Source: Allodiplogaster sudhausi
Lineage: Eukaryota > Nematoda > Chromadorea > Rhabditida > Diplogasteridae
Assembly: GCA_945643635.1 (NCBI GenBank)
Contig: CALZFC010000006.1
Coordinates: 4,093,501-4,157,500, forward strand
Length of the DNA stretch: 64,000 nucleotides
Direction of reading: 5' to 3'
The notes beneath the pieces were generated by a model that saw nothing but the letters and a program-made list of their open reading frames with translations, was not told the DNA's origin and made no database searches. The translations under genes and the position numbers were made by a program. The stretch's first letter is position 1; every line of letters starts with the position of its first letter. Shown piece after piece: positions 48,325 through 59,616 of this stretch.

Positions 48325-48362
48325 TGCGATTTTTCTTGTGACCATGATGCAGCATCTCGCTA
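47733..48362. repeat. CT array and AT array, no gene
   Basis: CT/CTAT-rich array at 47735-47875, more CT-rich sequence to about 47990, and an AT run at 48291-48321. Confidence 0.75.
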
Positions 48363-50838
48363 TTACTTGCCAGCACACGGCTGTGTGTCGGTGGCGGGTC
48401 CGCTAAAAGTAGGCGACGAAAACAAATTAATTACATATTCCTGCAACTTTTCTTCTTCTTTTTTGTAATTGTAGGTGTGATTATAAAAATAATAATGAAC
48501 AAAAGCTGGCTCCAAAATAAATACAAATCGCCTTTTTTCACACCTGCAAGGGCAGCCATATCCGACGCCGGCGCACGGGCGCTTTCGTGTACGCGCGCCA
48601 TTGGCACATGGGGCGAACTGGCCCCACGCACTTCAGAAGGTACTGTTGCCTGTTGGCAAAAAAATCTTATGTTTTTTTTTGGTAATTTTCTAGTAATTAA
48701 AAGAGAAAAAAAAAATTGATTTTTGTCGTTACTAAAAGGTGATTTAAAAAAAATGGATGCCTCCCTCTTGTGCACAAGAGGAAGCAATCCATGGTTATAA
48801 AAAGGTAGCAACCAAAAAAAGGATATGCCTCATTCGTAGGGTGTAATGAGGTTAGCTATTATTATTATTATTATTATTATTAGGAAATGAAGGGAAAAAA
48901 ATTTCTCAAAAAAATAAGAAGAAGAAGAAAGACTCCACACTCGGCAGACAGCATCCTTTCTGCGTCTGCGAGGGGCCAATCGTGACGCCGTCGCCGCACA
49001 CGTACGTGTTAAGGTTGCGGTTGATTGTCTTCACGCCCTGAAATGGCGGGAAACAATATCCTCCACTTTATTAATTTTTATTTAAAATAATGATCAGGTC
49101 GTTATCAGAAAGTTAGTAGCCAGCATTATGTATGTATATCAAGCAGCATTCAGATTTAATGATAAAGAATCAAGAATAGTATCATTTGATGTAAAACAAC
49201 GACTCATTTGAACTTTTAAAATATTGTTGCATTTTCCTATATGCTCTATTTACCCGGCAACAGCCCGGACGCGTCTGCTGGCCTGCGATCGAGATGCAGA
49301 TGCCCGTTTCGCACACTTGTGTCGCTGTCGAAGGGCCGCTGAAAAGATGCAAAGAGCAAAACTGGGTTTTCCCAAGATAGCATCGAACCCGGGTCATTTG
49401 TGCTACTATAGCATGTTGTTTAGCACTATTCTGTCACGACGCCAGGACGACCAAGTCTCGGGAAGCCCCGCCACCCCGTTGGGAAAGGGGCGACCCGAGG
49501 GAGCTGATTGTGGGCTCGGACAGTGGCAGTGAGCCGGCCCTGCCCTGCGGCCGTCCTTTCACTTTACCTCTTCATGATTGTGTATGTTACGTGTTTGATG
49601 TAATGCATAATGTAACGCTATGCGCGGGAAACCGCTACACCCTTGGAATACGAATGAATGTAATATAAGCGGTCCCAGATATGTACATATGTATAATCGA
49701 TACAACTCCATCCTCTGGCCGAACTTACTCGCACGGGCATCGATCGCCGTGCGACAGGCACGTCCGCGTCACGGCTGCCGTCGCGCATGCGCCGCAGTAG
49801 TCACCGCACGCGCCGTTCGCCGTCCACTCTGACCAGACGCCGCCGGGCGGGCAACACGCGTGCCGCGCCTGGGTGGTGAGCGTTCTTCATTTTCTACATT
49901 TCGGTGCATTTTTAAAGATTAAAACCATAACGCGGTGCAACTGAGTGAGCGTTTCTTTTGTTCTACATCACTTTGCCGTGTAACAGAATGCATTTTAAAA
50001 CAAAATTGGAATAATTTCAGCGCATGATGCCTCTGTAGTGGACGGCTGAGTGGTGGTTGTAGTGGTAGTAGACGGGGTGGTCGTAGTGGTGGTGGTCGTT
50101 GTAGTCGTAGAGGTAGACGATGTTGCCGTGCATGAGGGATCCTAGAAGGAGATAAATGTAAGAAGGTCCCACGGCCCTCCAACGAAGTTGGCCAAGGCCA
50201 CTTTTTTCATGGCACCCATAGCTCGTTGGATAGATTGCAGTTGGCTGGAGCTAGACGTCTCAGGTTCGAGTCCGCTGGGTAAGCAACTTACCCAAGACAA
50301 GCAACAACAGCCTTGAGAGTTGCACAGCCCATTAACGTCGTATTTCGTACAGTTGTCGTCAAACATGCATTCCATCGAGTCCTGAAATAGTACTGATAAG
50401 CACAGACGGTCGAAAAGCTTCCGTTTTAATAAATACTATAAATCTTCAGTCTGTTTGTTCTTAATTTAGTTGTAAAAAGAGCATAAGAATTAATCTGAGT
50501 TAGCATTCTAATTTATCTGAATTAGCATTGGAATGCTCTGAATTGGAATCAAATATCACCTGAACAAATACCTGCTTATTGTTACAGAGATTCATATCAC
50601 AACTTGGCATACAAGAATGCTTCTGTGGTTATTTATTCTTTTATTATGTATTACTGTATCTCTGCAAACAGATCTAATTTATGCAAACAAAGTTACGAGT
50701 TTCTTCCATAATCAGGAACTGGGCCCGTTGAATTTATGCTAACGACACGTCAGTAAAACGAGCACTTACTTGAGGGCACTGTTGCGCAATCGAAAGCATT
50801 GGCAGAATTGCCAAGAAGAAGAAAGGAAGCGGCCACAT
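48363..50838 (-). CDS. Secreted thrombospondin-like cysteine-rich protein
   Basis: ATG 50838 starts a signal peptide (PLPFFFLAILPMLSIA). Exons: 50770-50838, 50292-50381 (Cys-rich, CNSQGCCCLSW), 50142-about 50035 (a Thr-rich, mucin-like linker), about 49854-49730, about 49335-49248, 49040-about 48960, about 48633-48545 and 48401-48363. The fourth exon has GGVWSEWTANGACGDYCGAC then VTRTC and CPC; the fifth GPSTATQVCETGIC; the seventh AWGQFAPCANGARTRKRPC then GYGCPC; the last SGPATDTQPCAGK and stop. These are two copies of a W-x-x-W/Q, TRTC/RPC, CPC-x-GPxT module seen in secreted nematode proteins. It probably acts as an extracellular or surface glycoprotein. The junctions after exons 3 and 6 are uncertain, but module order and most phases agree. 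Confidence 0.75.
49345..49620 (-). repeat. GC-rich intronic block with tRNA-like promoter motif
   Basis: On the minus strand GGGTTCGATGC resembles a tRNA B box, with AGTGCTAAACAACATGC upstream at a suitable distance. The adjacent 49440-49560 is unusually GC-rich for an intron. It may be a tRNA-derived short interspersed element. No full cloverleaf forms. Confidence 0.3.
50216..50286 (+). other. tRNA-like sequence, probably a pseudogene or SINE head
   Basis: TAGCTCGTTGGATAGA matches an A box and GGTTCGAGTCC matches the B-box consensus, and the span (about 70 bases) and the ends ACCCA/TGGGT fit a tRNA. The D, anticodon and T stems do not pair well, so a working tRNA is unlikely. It lies in intron 2 of the thrombospondin-like gene, opposite to it in strand. 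Confidence 0.4.
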
Positions 50839-51268
50839 TCTTGAAGAAGAAAAAACCATGAGCGAACCACTCCCGAAGACGATCCCAGGTTAGCAGTGAA
50901 TGCAGAGAAGAGAGGCAGGATACAAGTGCCCAGATTTTTTAGACGTTTTCTCGATTAAACCACGGCTTGACTCCATTGACCGTGACCACATCAGAGGGAA
51001 GGAAAGTAGAAGTAATTTTTTTTACAATATGACTTTTGTTTGCCATTTCTCCTCAAAACGTAAGCAGCAAACACCAAATCGGACTGCCCGTCACACTCGC
51101 AGTACTTTTTCCACTCATTATTATCTAGCAACCTCCTCCTTTCGATATTGGGAATCAGTATTTCTCTAGCATAACAATACATTTTTTTGCACAGCAACAT
51201 ACATATCTACTATGTAAGTAATTGTAGTGTTCTTCTTAATTTCAGGGGATTTATACAGTTTAAAGCTC

Positions 51269-51340
<72 letters not shown>

Positions 51341-51921
51341 TCGCGAAAGGTGAATTCTTGTGAAGAGTTATTTTTGGTGAACGGAAAAAGTCTTCGAGTA
51401 ATACGAATGAAATTAGGTTCCACTGTGCACGGTGTTGAACCGCTGGTATTCGACAACTATGAATATCGAGTATGGACATCTCATTGTCAGGTCACACTGG
51501 TTGAAATGGCAGATTGAGGGAGCATTCAATATTGAAAAAAATGGGGATGTGAAAGCATAGAGGAATGGAGAGAGAGAGAGAGAGAGATAGAGAGAGAGAG
51601 AAAGAGAGAAGGGGCAATAGAGAGAGAGAGGGAGGGAGAGAAAGAGGGAGAGGAAAGAAGAATTTGCGGTAAGAATATACAGCGAGATTGTTTGACTAAA
51701 TGAGGAGGGACGAGAGCGATGTGAAAACGTGTACTGCCATCGTCATTTTCGTAGAAATCCTTTTCAAGTCGATACTAACAGAGAATTGAGCAACAGAAAG
51801 ATACAGTAAAATGAGAGAGCCATAAATCGGAGACATGTGGAAACAATTTGTTCTTGTGAACACTTTTCAATAGGAACTTGTCATGAATGCCATTAAACAG
51901 AAAAAGAAATAAAAGGCGAAA
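50839..51921. repeat. AT and GA arrays, no gene
   Basis: AT dinucleotide array at about 51271-51338 and GA array at 51569-51655. No supported exon. Confidence 0.75.
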
Positions 51922-52024
51922 AAAAATTTGGAACGCTTCACGAATTTGCGTGTCATCCTTGTGCAGGGGCCATGCTAATCTTCTCTGTATTGTTCCAAAT
52001 TTAGTATGTTTATTTGGAATCAAC
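51922..52024 (-). ncRNA. U6: U6 spliceosomal snRNA
   Basis: The minus strand contains the invariant U6 core: AATACAGAGAAGATTAGC (ACAGAGA box and AGC triad), then ATGGCCCCTGCACAAGG and CACGCAAATTCGTGAAGCG, ending TTCCAAATTTTTTTT as an RNA polymerase III stop. Length is about 103 nt, as in other U6 genes. The 5' stem-loop is unlike the usual GTTCTTCCGAGAAC: it reads GTTGATTCCAAATAAAC. A TATA box lies at the right distance upstream. The conserved catalytic part and promoter argue for a gene or a recent variant. The altered 5' end leaves a pseudogene possible. Confidence 0.88.
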
Positions 52025-52046
52025 GAGGTTGGATTGTTCTGGGAGT

Positions 52047-52054
52047 CTTATATA
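52047..52054 (-). promoter_or_regulatory. TATA box of U6 gene
   Basis: TATATAAG on the minus strand, about 23 bases upstream of the U6 5' end, as expected for an RNA polymerase III type 3 promoter. I did not identify a proximal sequence element with confidence. Confidence 0.65.
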
Positions 52055-52365
52055 GGCACTCTTTCTTTAGCAACCTACATTGGGCGGGGTTTTCCAAACC
52101 CGCCCCAGCATTGGGGAATGATACACGCCCCAGTAACGCCCAGACAGAGGGATGCGTGGAATGTTTTCTACTTTATTCCTTCTCATACAGCCAACGTTTG
52201 CGAATAGTTCTGAAATAAATAAAAAAAATCGTTTTTTTTTATTCTGTTCTCGAAAGTGATAAGTTGGAATTTTCAGGTATTTTCACCGCGCATGATTTCC
52301 TTCCTGAAAATCCATTTGTCGTCATTAGAATGATTCTTCATTGGGTTCTAAGAAAACTGAACAAG

Positions 52366-52577
52366 TTAAGGGAGGGCGATCACGGAAAAGTCATTGACGA
52401 TTTGTGATACACATCTTACGTATTTTCGAATACTCTTGGGAATGAAGAAAAATAAAATGCGCATGAAAAGCACAAAAATGTTAAAGATTCAAGTATAAAA
52501 TACTTGAACATACTTGAAAGTGCTAATTTTGAATGAATTTCTGATTGTGTCTCAGTGCAAAAACGGAAAATCTTAAC
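52366..52577. mobile_element. Partial TTAA MITE, family 2
   Basis: TTAAGGGAGGGCGATCACGG and the next 190 bases match, in inverse, the right half of the element at 35600-36090. Confidence 0.7.
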
Positions 52578-52951
52578 AGTCACGTACCAGAAGTAATAAC
52601 ACGTTTAAGAAGCGCCACTTTGGCGTCCTTGTCAACCGTACTCTTTTGGGTAATCAAAAAGCAAAATTCAATCGCTCTACTCTGCTGCTGACCTGAGAAT
52701 TCAGAAATTTTTATTGCACATCTAAAACAAGCTTCCCAATAATGGTCTTCAACGAGCTCTTTCAAAAAAACAGGTTTAATTTCACAATCAAGCCGACACC
52801 AGTCCTACAATGACGAGGAATCAACCGCTCACGAGGAGCAATTAAGGGGAGACTGACTAGAAATACAATTCGATGAAAAAAGATTGAAAGTAAAGGCAAC
52901 GACAGGCAAGAATGAAGGATGCCTATTGAATGCCGATATTCCACAAATGGG

Positions 52952-53033
<82 letters not shown>

Positions 53034-53046
53034 GATACAATTGGTC
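52578..53046. repeat. GA array downstream of the hydrolase gene
   Basis: GA microsatellite at 52958-53032, ending 15 bases before the stop codon of the ADP-ribosylglycohydrolase gene. The remainder has no supported exon. Confidence 0.75.
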
Positions 53047-56000
53047 TCACTGATACTGCCTTCTAATGACGTTCTCCATCTGCTCCATCGACTCGATTCC
53101 GTTCTCTCCTCTCAGACGGATCTTTGCTGTTTTCACTGCCTTAAGCCAGCCGTTCGGGATCGCATGCACGCCAAAGTGGGCGCCTGCAAGTGGCAGAAAA
53201 AACTTCACTAAATATATATGTTTTTCTTGAAGGAGCAAGAAACTGGGTAGTAATACAATTGAATTTTCCTCCTGACAATTGTAGTTGCCTCTCTCACGGT
53301 TCAAATGGTCATTGAATAGGTTGTGCTTTGCGATAAACGAGCAAAAATTCAATCGCTCTACTCTGCTGCTGACCAGAGTATTCAGCATTTCTATTGCAGA
53401 TCTAACGATAAAACAGGCTTCCCAATATTGGACTTGACTGCATTATAAGGTTATCTTAGAAGTGCATCAAGAGTCTAAAGTCCTAAATTTAGCGTGCCCC
53501 ACAGTACATCCTAATTCTAGTGCAACCTATCGTATTCCTAATTCTAGTCTGCCCTACCATACACCTATTTCTAGTCTACCCTACCGTGATCCTAATTCTA
53601 GTGTGCCATACCGTACCCCTAATTATAGTGTGCCCACAGTCGTCTGTAATTCTTGTGTGTCAACAGTCATTTGTAATTCTTGTGTGCCCAACCGTACACC
53701 TAATTCTAGTGTGCCCTACCGCACTATTAGTTCTAGTGTTCCCTTCCGTACTCCTAATTCTAATCTGCCCACAGTCAGTTGTAATTCTAGTCTGCCCTAC
53801 CGTACTCCTAGTTCTTGTGTGCCCTACCGTACTTCCTAATTCTAGTGTACTCTGCCGTACTCCTAATTCTAGTGTGCCCAACCGTACACCTAATTCTAGT
53901 GTGCGCCCTGCCGTACTCCTAATTCTAGTGTGCCCTGCCGTACTCTCCTAATTCTAGTGTGCCCTACCGTACTCCTAGTTCTAGTGTGCCCTACCGTACT
54001 CCGAATGCTAGTTTGCCCACAGTCATTTGTAATTCTAGTGTGCCGTACCGTACTCCTATTTCTTGTGTGCCCTACCGTACTTCCTATTTCTAGTGTGCCC
54101 TGCCGTACTCCTAATTCTAGTGTGCCCTACCGCACTATTAGTTCTAGTGTTCCCTTCCGTACTCCTAATTCTAATCTGCCCACAGTCAGTTGTAATTCTA
54201 GTCTGCCCTACCGTACTCCTAGTTCTTGTGTGCCCTACCGTACTTCCTAATTCTAGTGTACTCTGCCGTACTCCTAATTCTAGTGTGCCCAACCGTACAC
54301 CTAATTCTAGTGTGCGCCCTGCCGTACTCCTAATTCTAGTGTGCCCTGCCGTACTCTCCTAATTCTAGTGTGCCCTACCGTACTCCTAGTTCTAGTGTGC
54401 CCTACCGTACTCCGAATGCTAGTTTGCCCACAGTCATTTGTAATTCTAGTGTGCCGTACCGTACTCCTATTTCTTGTGTGCCCTACCGTACTTCCTATTT
54501 CTAGTGTGCCCTGCCGTACTCCTAATTCTAGTGTGCCCTACCCAGGAGTGCGCCGGTGATCGCGGCGTTCGTGTCCGTGTCGCCGCCGCGCGCAATCGCG
54601 CCAATCACGCCGCACTCGAAGGAACGCGCGTGCTGCAGCGAGTGGAAGGCGCTCTGGAAATAAATACTATTACTATTTTTAGATGTTTTTTTTATTTATT
54701 TAAAAGAGATCAATACTTTAACGTTAATAATTAGTAAGCAAGAAAAAACAGCAGCAAGAAGAAAAGATTCACCTGAACAGAGACGCCCGCATAGCCGATT
54801 GCATGGGCATCGCCGCTTGTGATTTGGCCGTTCGAAAGGCGCACAGGAGCGGGCGCAAAACGGCTCGCTGCGAGGATTCCGCGAACCTGTTCAAATTAAA
54901 TGGTTCTGCTCTCGAGAACTATGACGAAAGTTATTAACTTTGGTCATGCCACCTTTCCTTGCCTGTTCAGATGAAGAATGTTGTATGCACTCGTCGACAA
55001 TCTCTCTCGGAGATCGCTGGCCGCGAATGGCGAGAAAGAGCCCGAGGGCGTAGGCAGAAGAGAAGGCCGCGGCGTCCGCGTCCACGTGAGTCAGCGAAGT
55101 GTCCGCCGCCACCGCCGCCAGCAGACTAAAATTGTTTAAAGTTATTATTATTCTTTTTTACCTTTTTTTATCAACGCTGATCGGAATGAAGTGGAATGCT
55201 AACAATAAGCTTGAAGCAACATGAGTAATTTTAACGCGAGGCCTGGGCTTCACGTTTGAATGACTCATGTTACTCTAATGGATAAATGCTTACAAAATGG
55301 AGGATTATTCAAGCGACTAACAAAATGCCTGAAGACAGATTACTTAAGAAAAAGCGCTCGCCCGCAAAACCGCCTGTGCATTTTAAAGTCATTTATTTAA
55401 GGCACGTATGTACATATGTTACGTGTATCTATGTACATACATAAGTATAGAATACGTAACTTTGGGATTCACGGGAAAACAGTAATAATTATGAAATATA
55501 TATGTATGTATATTAATAATCAATAAATAAAAGATACCAACCGGTCCGGCTGAGTGTCTTTCGCGAAGAAGGAGGCGAGCACGGACTGGCGCATGAGGGC
55601 GCCATTCGAGCAGGAGGCGGCGTTGAGGGAGCGGACTCGGGAGTGAATCTCAGAGAGGACCGAGAGGCGACCGTCTGTCGAAAGGAGACTCGACCATTTT
55701 GGCGAGGAGAGTTCTGATGGAGAGAGTGTGTGTGTGAGAGGGAAGAGAAAGAAGTAGAGAATGAGTAAAAAGAGAGCGAGAGGAAGAAAGAAAGAGAGAG
55801 AGAGAGAGAGAGAGCGAGAGGGAGAGATGTCAGAAAGGTTCTCACTCTCGTTTTGTTCTTGAACAGAAAATGCTTTCAGACATGTCTGTCCAATGTCGGG
55901 CGGCTTCGTACGGCACCACCTGTAAATGTGTTTTTTTCTATTTTTTTATTTTATGTGTTAATTTGGGGATAACTTTATTCTGCTTGCTTGATATAAAAGA

Positions 56001-56905
56001 ACTCAATTTTAACTACTTAAATACAAAATAATAAGTGTGAATAAATAAATAAATAAATATTAATACATAAGTAATAAACAAATAGTATTAAAAAAATAAA
56101 CAAGTAAATAATAAATAAATGAATAAAACCTCGCATAGCTGCACGCGACGTGCGCGGCGTCGAATGCGTGAGAAGTTGCGAGCGAGCCGAGCAGACTCAG
56201 CGCCATCTCAGAGTCGTCCGTCACCTGAGCAGAGGAGAGGAGAGCAGAGTTGGCGAGTTGCCAAATAAGATTTGGCATCATGCCAACAACAATCATTTGT
56301 GAAGGATCAGGGGAAAGAGAGTTGGCAAGTTGCCAAAAACCATAGAAACAAGATTTGGCATCGTTTCAAAACAGAATCAGCCCCTGAAAAGTCTTGACTG
56401 ACAATTTATCATTTAAAAAATACCATTAAGATTTATGGTATTGTGATAATTAAAACATATGTATGTAAGCATATTCTCCGACAACTCCGGCGCCAAAATT
56501 GAAGGGACCGCCGCCAAGCATTGGAACGTGTCCCGTGTAGTCGGCGTCCTGCCGCAATCTAAACACAAGCAAGTGATGGGTCCTAATAATTTCCACTTTC
56601 GAGAATGCCTTGATTGCCTAATTGTAAAATTATCAAATATTTAGATCGATAATGCTTCGCATAACCACCTGCTGCAAGCTAAAGCAAGCAAACAATGTCA
56701 TTGGATTGGTAAAAAAATAAAAAAAATAAATTGTTGAAATAAATTTTTTTTTAATGTTTAAAAATTTTATGAAAATAATTAATAATTGCAAATTTGAATA
56801 TTCAAACTTTTCGATCGTCTCGGCCGCCGTCTTGAACTCGTAACGGGAACCGAGCGCATCCCCGACGCATTGGCCGTAGAAGCAACCGAGAGCACGTTCG
56901 AGCAT
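53047..56905 (-). CDS. ADP-ribosylglycohydrolase (DraG/ARH family)
   Basis: Nine exons join in phase to 346 residues: 56905-56808, 56558-56483, 56224-56130, 55919-55846, 55713-55542, 55125-54963, 54886-54773, 54653-54542 and 53183-53047. Family marks in order are GCFYGQCVGDALGSRYEF, PMLGGGPFNF, VTDDSEMAL (metal-binding TDD), DIGQTC, CSNGALMRQS, LTHVDADAAAFSSAYALGL and GAIARGGDTDTNAAITGALL, the second metal site with GGDTDTN. All expected acidic and Asn residues for the two divalent cations are present and the length is normal, so an active enzyme is likely. Such enzymes remove ADP-ribose from proteins or related substrates in the cytosol; the exact substrate cannot be told. Intron 6 appears to use a GC donor (CAG/GCAAGG), and intron 8 contains a 1-kb minisatellite. 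Confidence 0.92.
53490..54541. repeat. Minisatellite in intron 8 of the hydrolase gene
   Basis: About 40 head-to-tail units of 24-27 bp, typified by CTAATTCTAGTGTGCCCTAC with CGTACTC, fill the intron. A longer-period copy is visible: 53700-53960 recurs 411 bp on, at 54110-54380. The array runs up to the exon 8 border. Long frames across it encode only repeats of SSVPYRTPN-like sequence and are not genes. Confidence 0.93.
55690..55835. repeat. GA array in hydrolase intron 4
   Basis: GA on the plus strand, hence CT on the coding strand, ending just before the acceptor of exon 5. Confidence 0.85.
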
Positions 56906-58004
56906 CACGAGAGTCTGAAGAGAGAGAAAGAGGGGGAGGGAGGGAGGGAGAGAGAGATAGTAAAAGAGAGAGAGAGAGAGAGAGAGGAAGAAGGAAAGAG
57001 TGAGAGAGAAAGTGAGAGAGAGAGAGAGAGGAGAGAGAGGTAACGAGGGAAGTTTCCTGAAAAATCGAAAAAAAAAATCCGTTCACAATATCAGAAGATG
57101 AGATTCCGCTGTGCTGCAGCACAGCGGAATGCTGTTTTAAAGTGCTGTGTGCTATACAGCTTCTCCATAGATTTTGATAAATTCACAGGTCAAGCCAAGC
57201 CTAAACGCGATTGTGAGTCACCCTAACAGATAGAGATAGGAGAAAAAAGGGGGAGAGAGGAAGAGGGGACAAGATTGCGATAGTGAAAACAAGGGAGGGA
57301 GAGGGAGAGAGATAAAAAGAAAGACGGAGAAACGATACTTACATAGAATAGTGAGAGAGCTATAAAAGGATAGAGAAATCGGACACCAAGATAAAACTGA
57401 GCACAATGGCAGAGTGTCATAAATGTGATTCAGAGGAAAAGTGCGAAAAAGTGGAAAACAATTTTTAACGCTTTGTCATCCTTTCGTGCGCAGGAGTTGA
57501 ATAGCGTAGAATATAGCGCAGAAAAATACGTTTTCCATTTTTTTTATATATATTTTACTTAAAAAGATGATTTTTGCAATTAATATATGAAGATATTGTA
57601 CATTGTAACAATTTTTTCAATTAAGGCTAAAATTAGAGCAAAAAGTATGCAAAAAAGTAGCCCACTTTTGTGAAACTATATAAATCCACATTTAAATTTT
57701 CAAAACAAATAGTTGAGTTTGAGCGAGTTCATGCGCAATCATGTGATAATGTATGGAGAAATGGAGAAAGCGACTATTTCACCTTGCCGTTTTATCTTGC
57801 CATTCCATTCTTGCTGATAAGGACGCATCATTGTCGGGCGTTACAACGCAGCCTACAAACATAGAATAATTTGCAATTTCTCTTGTAGCTCGAAGCTGCT
57901 CTATCCGCACGTGGACTTCCATTGCAGCGAGTCGCGCCGCTCGCTCTGCGGGAGTGATCAATGAAGCTGCTTTGTAGTACCACTCGGCTCAACCGGAGGC
58001 GCAC
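56906..58004. repeat. GA arrays upstream of the hydrolase gene, one ORF
   Basis: GA arrays at 56915-57040 and 57245-57320 and a palindrome at 57103-57130. A minus-strand frame from 57961 to 57779 encodes ERAARLAAMEVHVRIEQLRA and a further 30 residues. Its GC content suggests an exon, but no family or partner exon was found. Confidence 0.45.
57103..57130. repeat. Perfect 28-bp palindrome
   Basis: Arms ATTCCGCTGTGCTG and its inverse with no loop. It lies upstream of the hydrolase gene. Confidence 0.9.
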
Positions 58005-58250
58005 TTTGATCTGAACTCGAACATTTTGATCTACACTGAAGAATTTCATCTTCATGGAACAATTTCATCTACACTGAACAATTTCATCTACTTTTAACAA
58101 TTTCATCTGCAGAATATTTTTTGATCTGAACGGAACAGTTGTATCTGCACTCGAAGACTACGTAGTACATTTTTATCTACATGGAACAATTTGATCTACA
58201 TAAATGATTTGATCTGAGCTGAGCACTTTGTTTTGCGCAAAAAGGGCACT
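58005..58250. repeat. Degenerate tandem repeat
   Basis: Irregular units of about 20-26 bp resembling GAACAATTTCATCTACACT recur at least nine times with substitutions and spacing changes. Confidence 0.75.
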
Positions 58251-59616
58251 TTGAACTTCAAAGAACAGAAAAATACGGATACTAAATTGAATATTGATTC
58301 ATATAAAATATAAATTAACATTTTTAATGGCTTGGTGAGTGTACTAACAATGTTCTTACTGTTCAAGGTAGGAGCACCCTCCGTAGTCCTGTAATAAAGA
58401 GCGTGGACAGTGCATTTTGATTTAGAGTGAATTCTTCTTCCCGACGCTGAGCTCTCTAACCGTTTTCTCTGGTCCTTCACTTTTCCTTCATTTCTCTCTC
58501 TGTCTCACTCCCTCTTTTGTTCTATCTCTTTCACTCGTTCTCTCCCTCTCTCTCCCACACTCTCCCTCACATTCTTCCCCATCTCACTCTCTCTCTCTCT
58601 TTCCCCTGACCATGACTTGACGTGTTTCCTCATGGTGACATCCTTGAGTTGCCCATAGCTCTAACATGAAGTCGTCCTCTTTGGTCCTTCCCGTCGCGGT
58701 CAGCCAGATCTCACGTAACCAGCCGGTGCCATCTGACGAAGAGAATCGAATATTTTCGTTGTAAATATTTTTATTATTTTACCTATTCATATGTACAAGG
58801 CTCCATGTAATGATAGACCAGCGGAGAGGATCTCGAGAGCAGTTGTTGATGTGACAATAAGGTGATAAGAGAGAAATAGAAAGAAAAACGATGCTACTAG
58901 CTCGCATGGGTCTATTTAAAGGAGCAGTATATTGAACAATTAACAAATGGTTTTATGTACGTACGTTGATCAATTCGAATTTATCTAAAATGGAGAGTCA
59001 GAAAGTTTAGCCAATTTTTTTACTTGTAGCTAGCCGGCAAAAATATGCAAAGCCAAATTTTGTTTACTGTGGGATTTTTCACATTCTCTCGTTTGTGCAC
59101 GATAAAATGCGCTCCCATGGAAAGACAACGATAACGTGAGAATTCTTTATAACTGACATTTTGTTTTTCCCCAGACTCTGACTATTCATTTAATTCAACC
59201 TTCTTCCATTCTATCATTACTTCCTATTCAAGAAATATTTTGTTGTATAGGATATCATTACAGTTACGTTACTTGCTAGGTAACACTGGAATGCAGGACA
59301 GGAACACAAGTGTAGACGGTGAAGACAAGTGTTTATCAAGAAGCCAGGGGCCTCTTTTATAGGGTTGAGGGATGGTGTACTTCCACAAGGTCACGGGGGC
59401 AAGTCAAGGACAAAAGGGGGATGATAATTATTTAACGTGATAAATCTTCATTCACATGACAATTACTATCCAATTCAACAAAGATTTTAGATTTTGGAGC
59501 TTTCTCATTTTTTGAACTATAATATTATCTTCATGGCAATTTCTTTATTTCTAAATGCTTAATTAAATACCGTATAAATTCATATTTCTTCCTTTGACTT
59601 TAGCACACCGACAATT
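58251..59616. other. CT array and one unassigned exon-like stretch
   Basis: CT-rich array at 58490-58610. On the minus strand about 58740-58650 encodes GTGWLREIWLTATGRTKEDD and MLELWATQG with exon-like composition; a PLAT-type domain came to mind but is not supported enough to name. The rest is AT-rich. Confidence 0.35.

Noticed and set aside
48431..48811. 126-residue minus-strand frame
   Set aside because: The true coding frame of the exon here is a different one, giving the AWGQFAPC module of the thrombospondin-like gene.
48852..48882. ATT trinucleotide run as a regulatory element
   Set aside because: Simple short microsatellite inside an intron; nothing else supports a role.
50216..50286. 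A functional tRNA gene
   Set aside because: Promoter boxes fit but the stems do not pair, so I list it only as tRNA-like.
51166..51517. Ile-Tyr repeat proteins
   Set aside because: Translations of an AT dinucleotide array.
48890..54541. A CRISPR array at the minisatellite
   Set aside because: Units are contiguous without unique spacers, lie in a eukaryotic intron, and no cas gene is present.
53462..54559. Long frames with SSVPYRTPN-type repeats
   Set aside because: They read through a minisatellite that lies in an intron of an intact opposite-strand gene.
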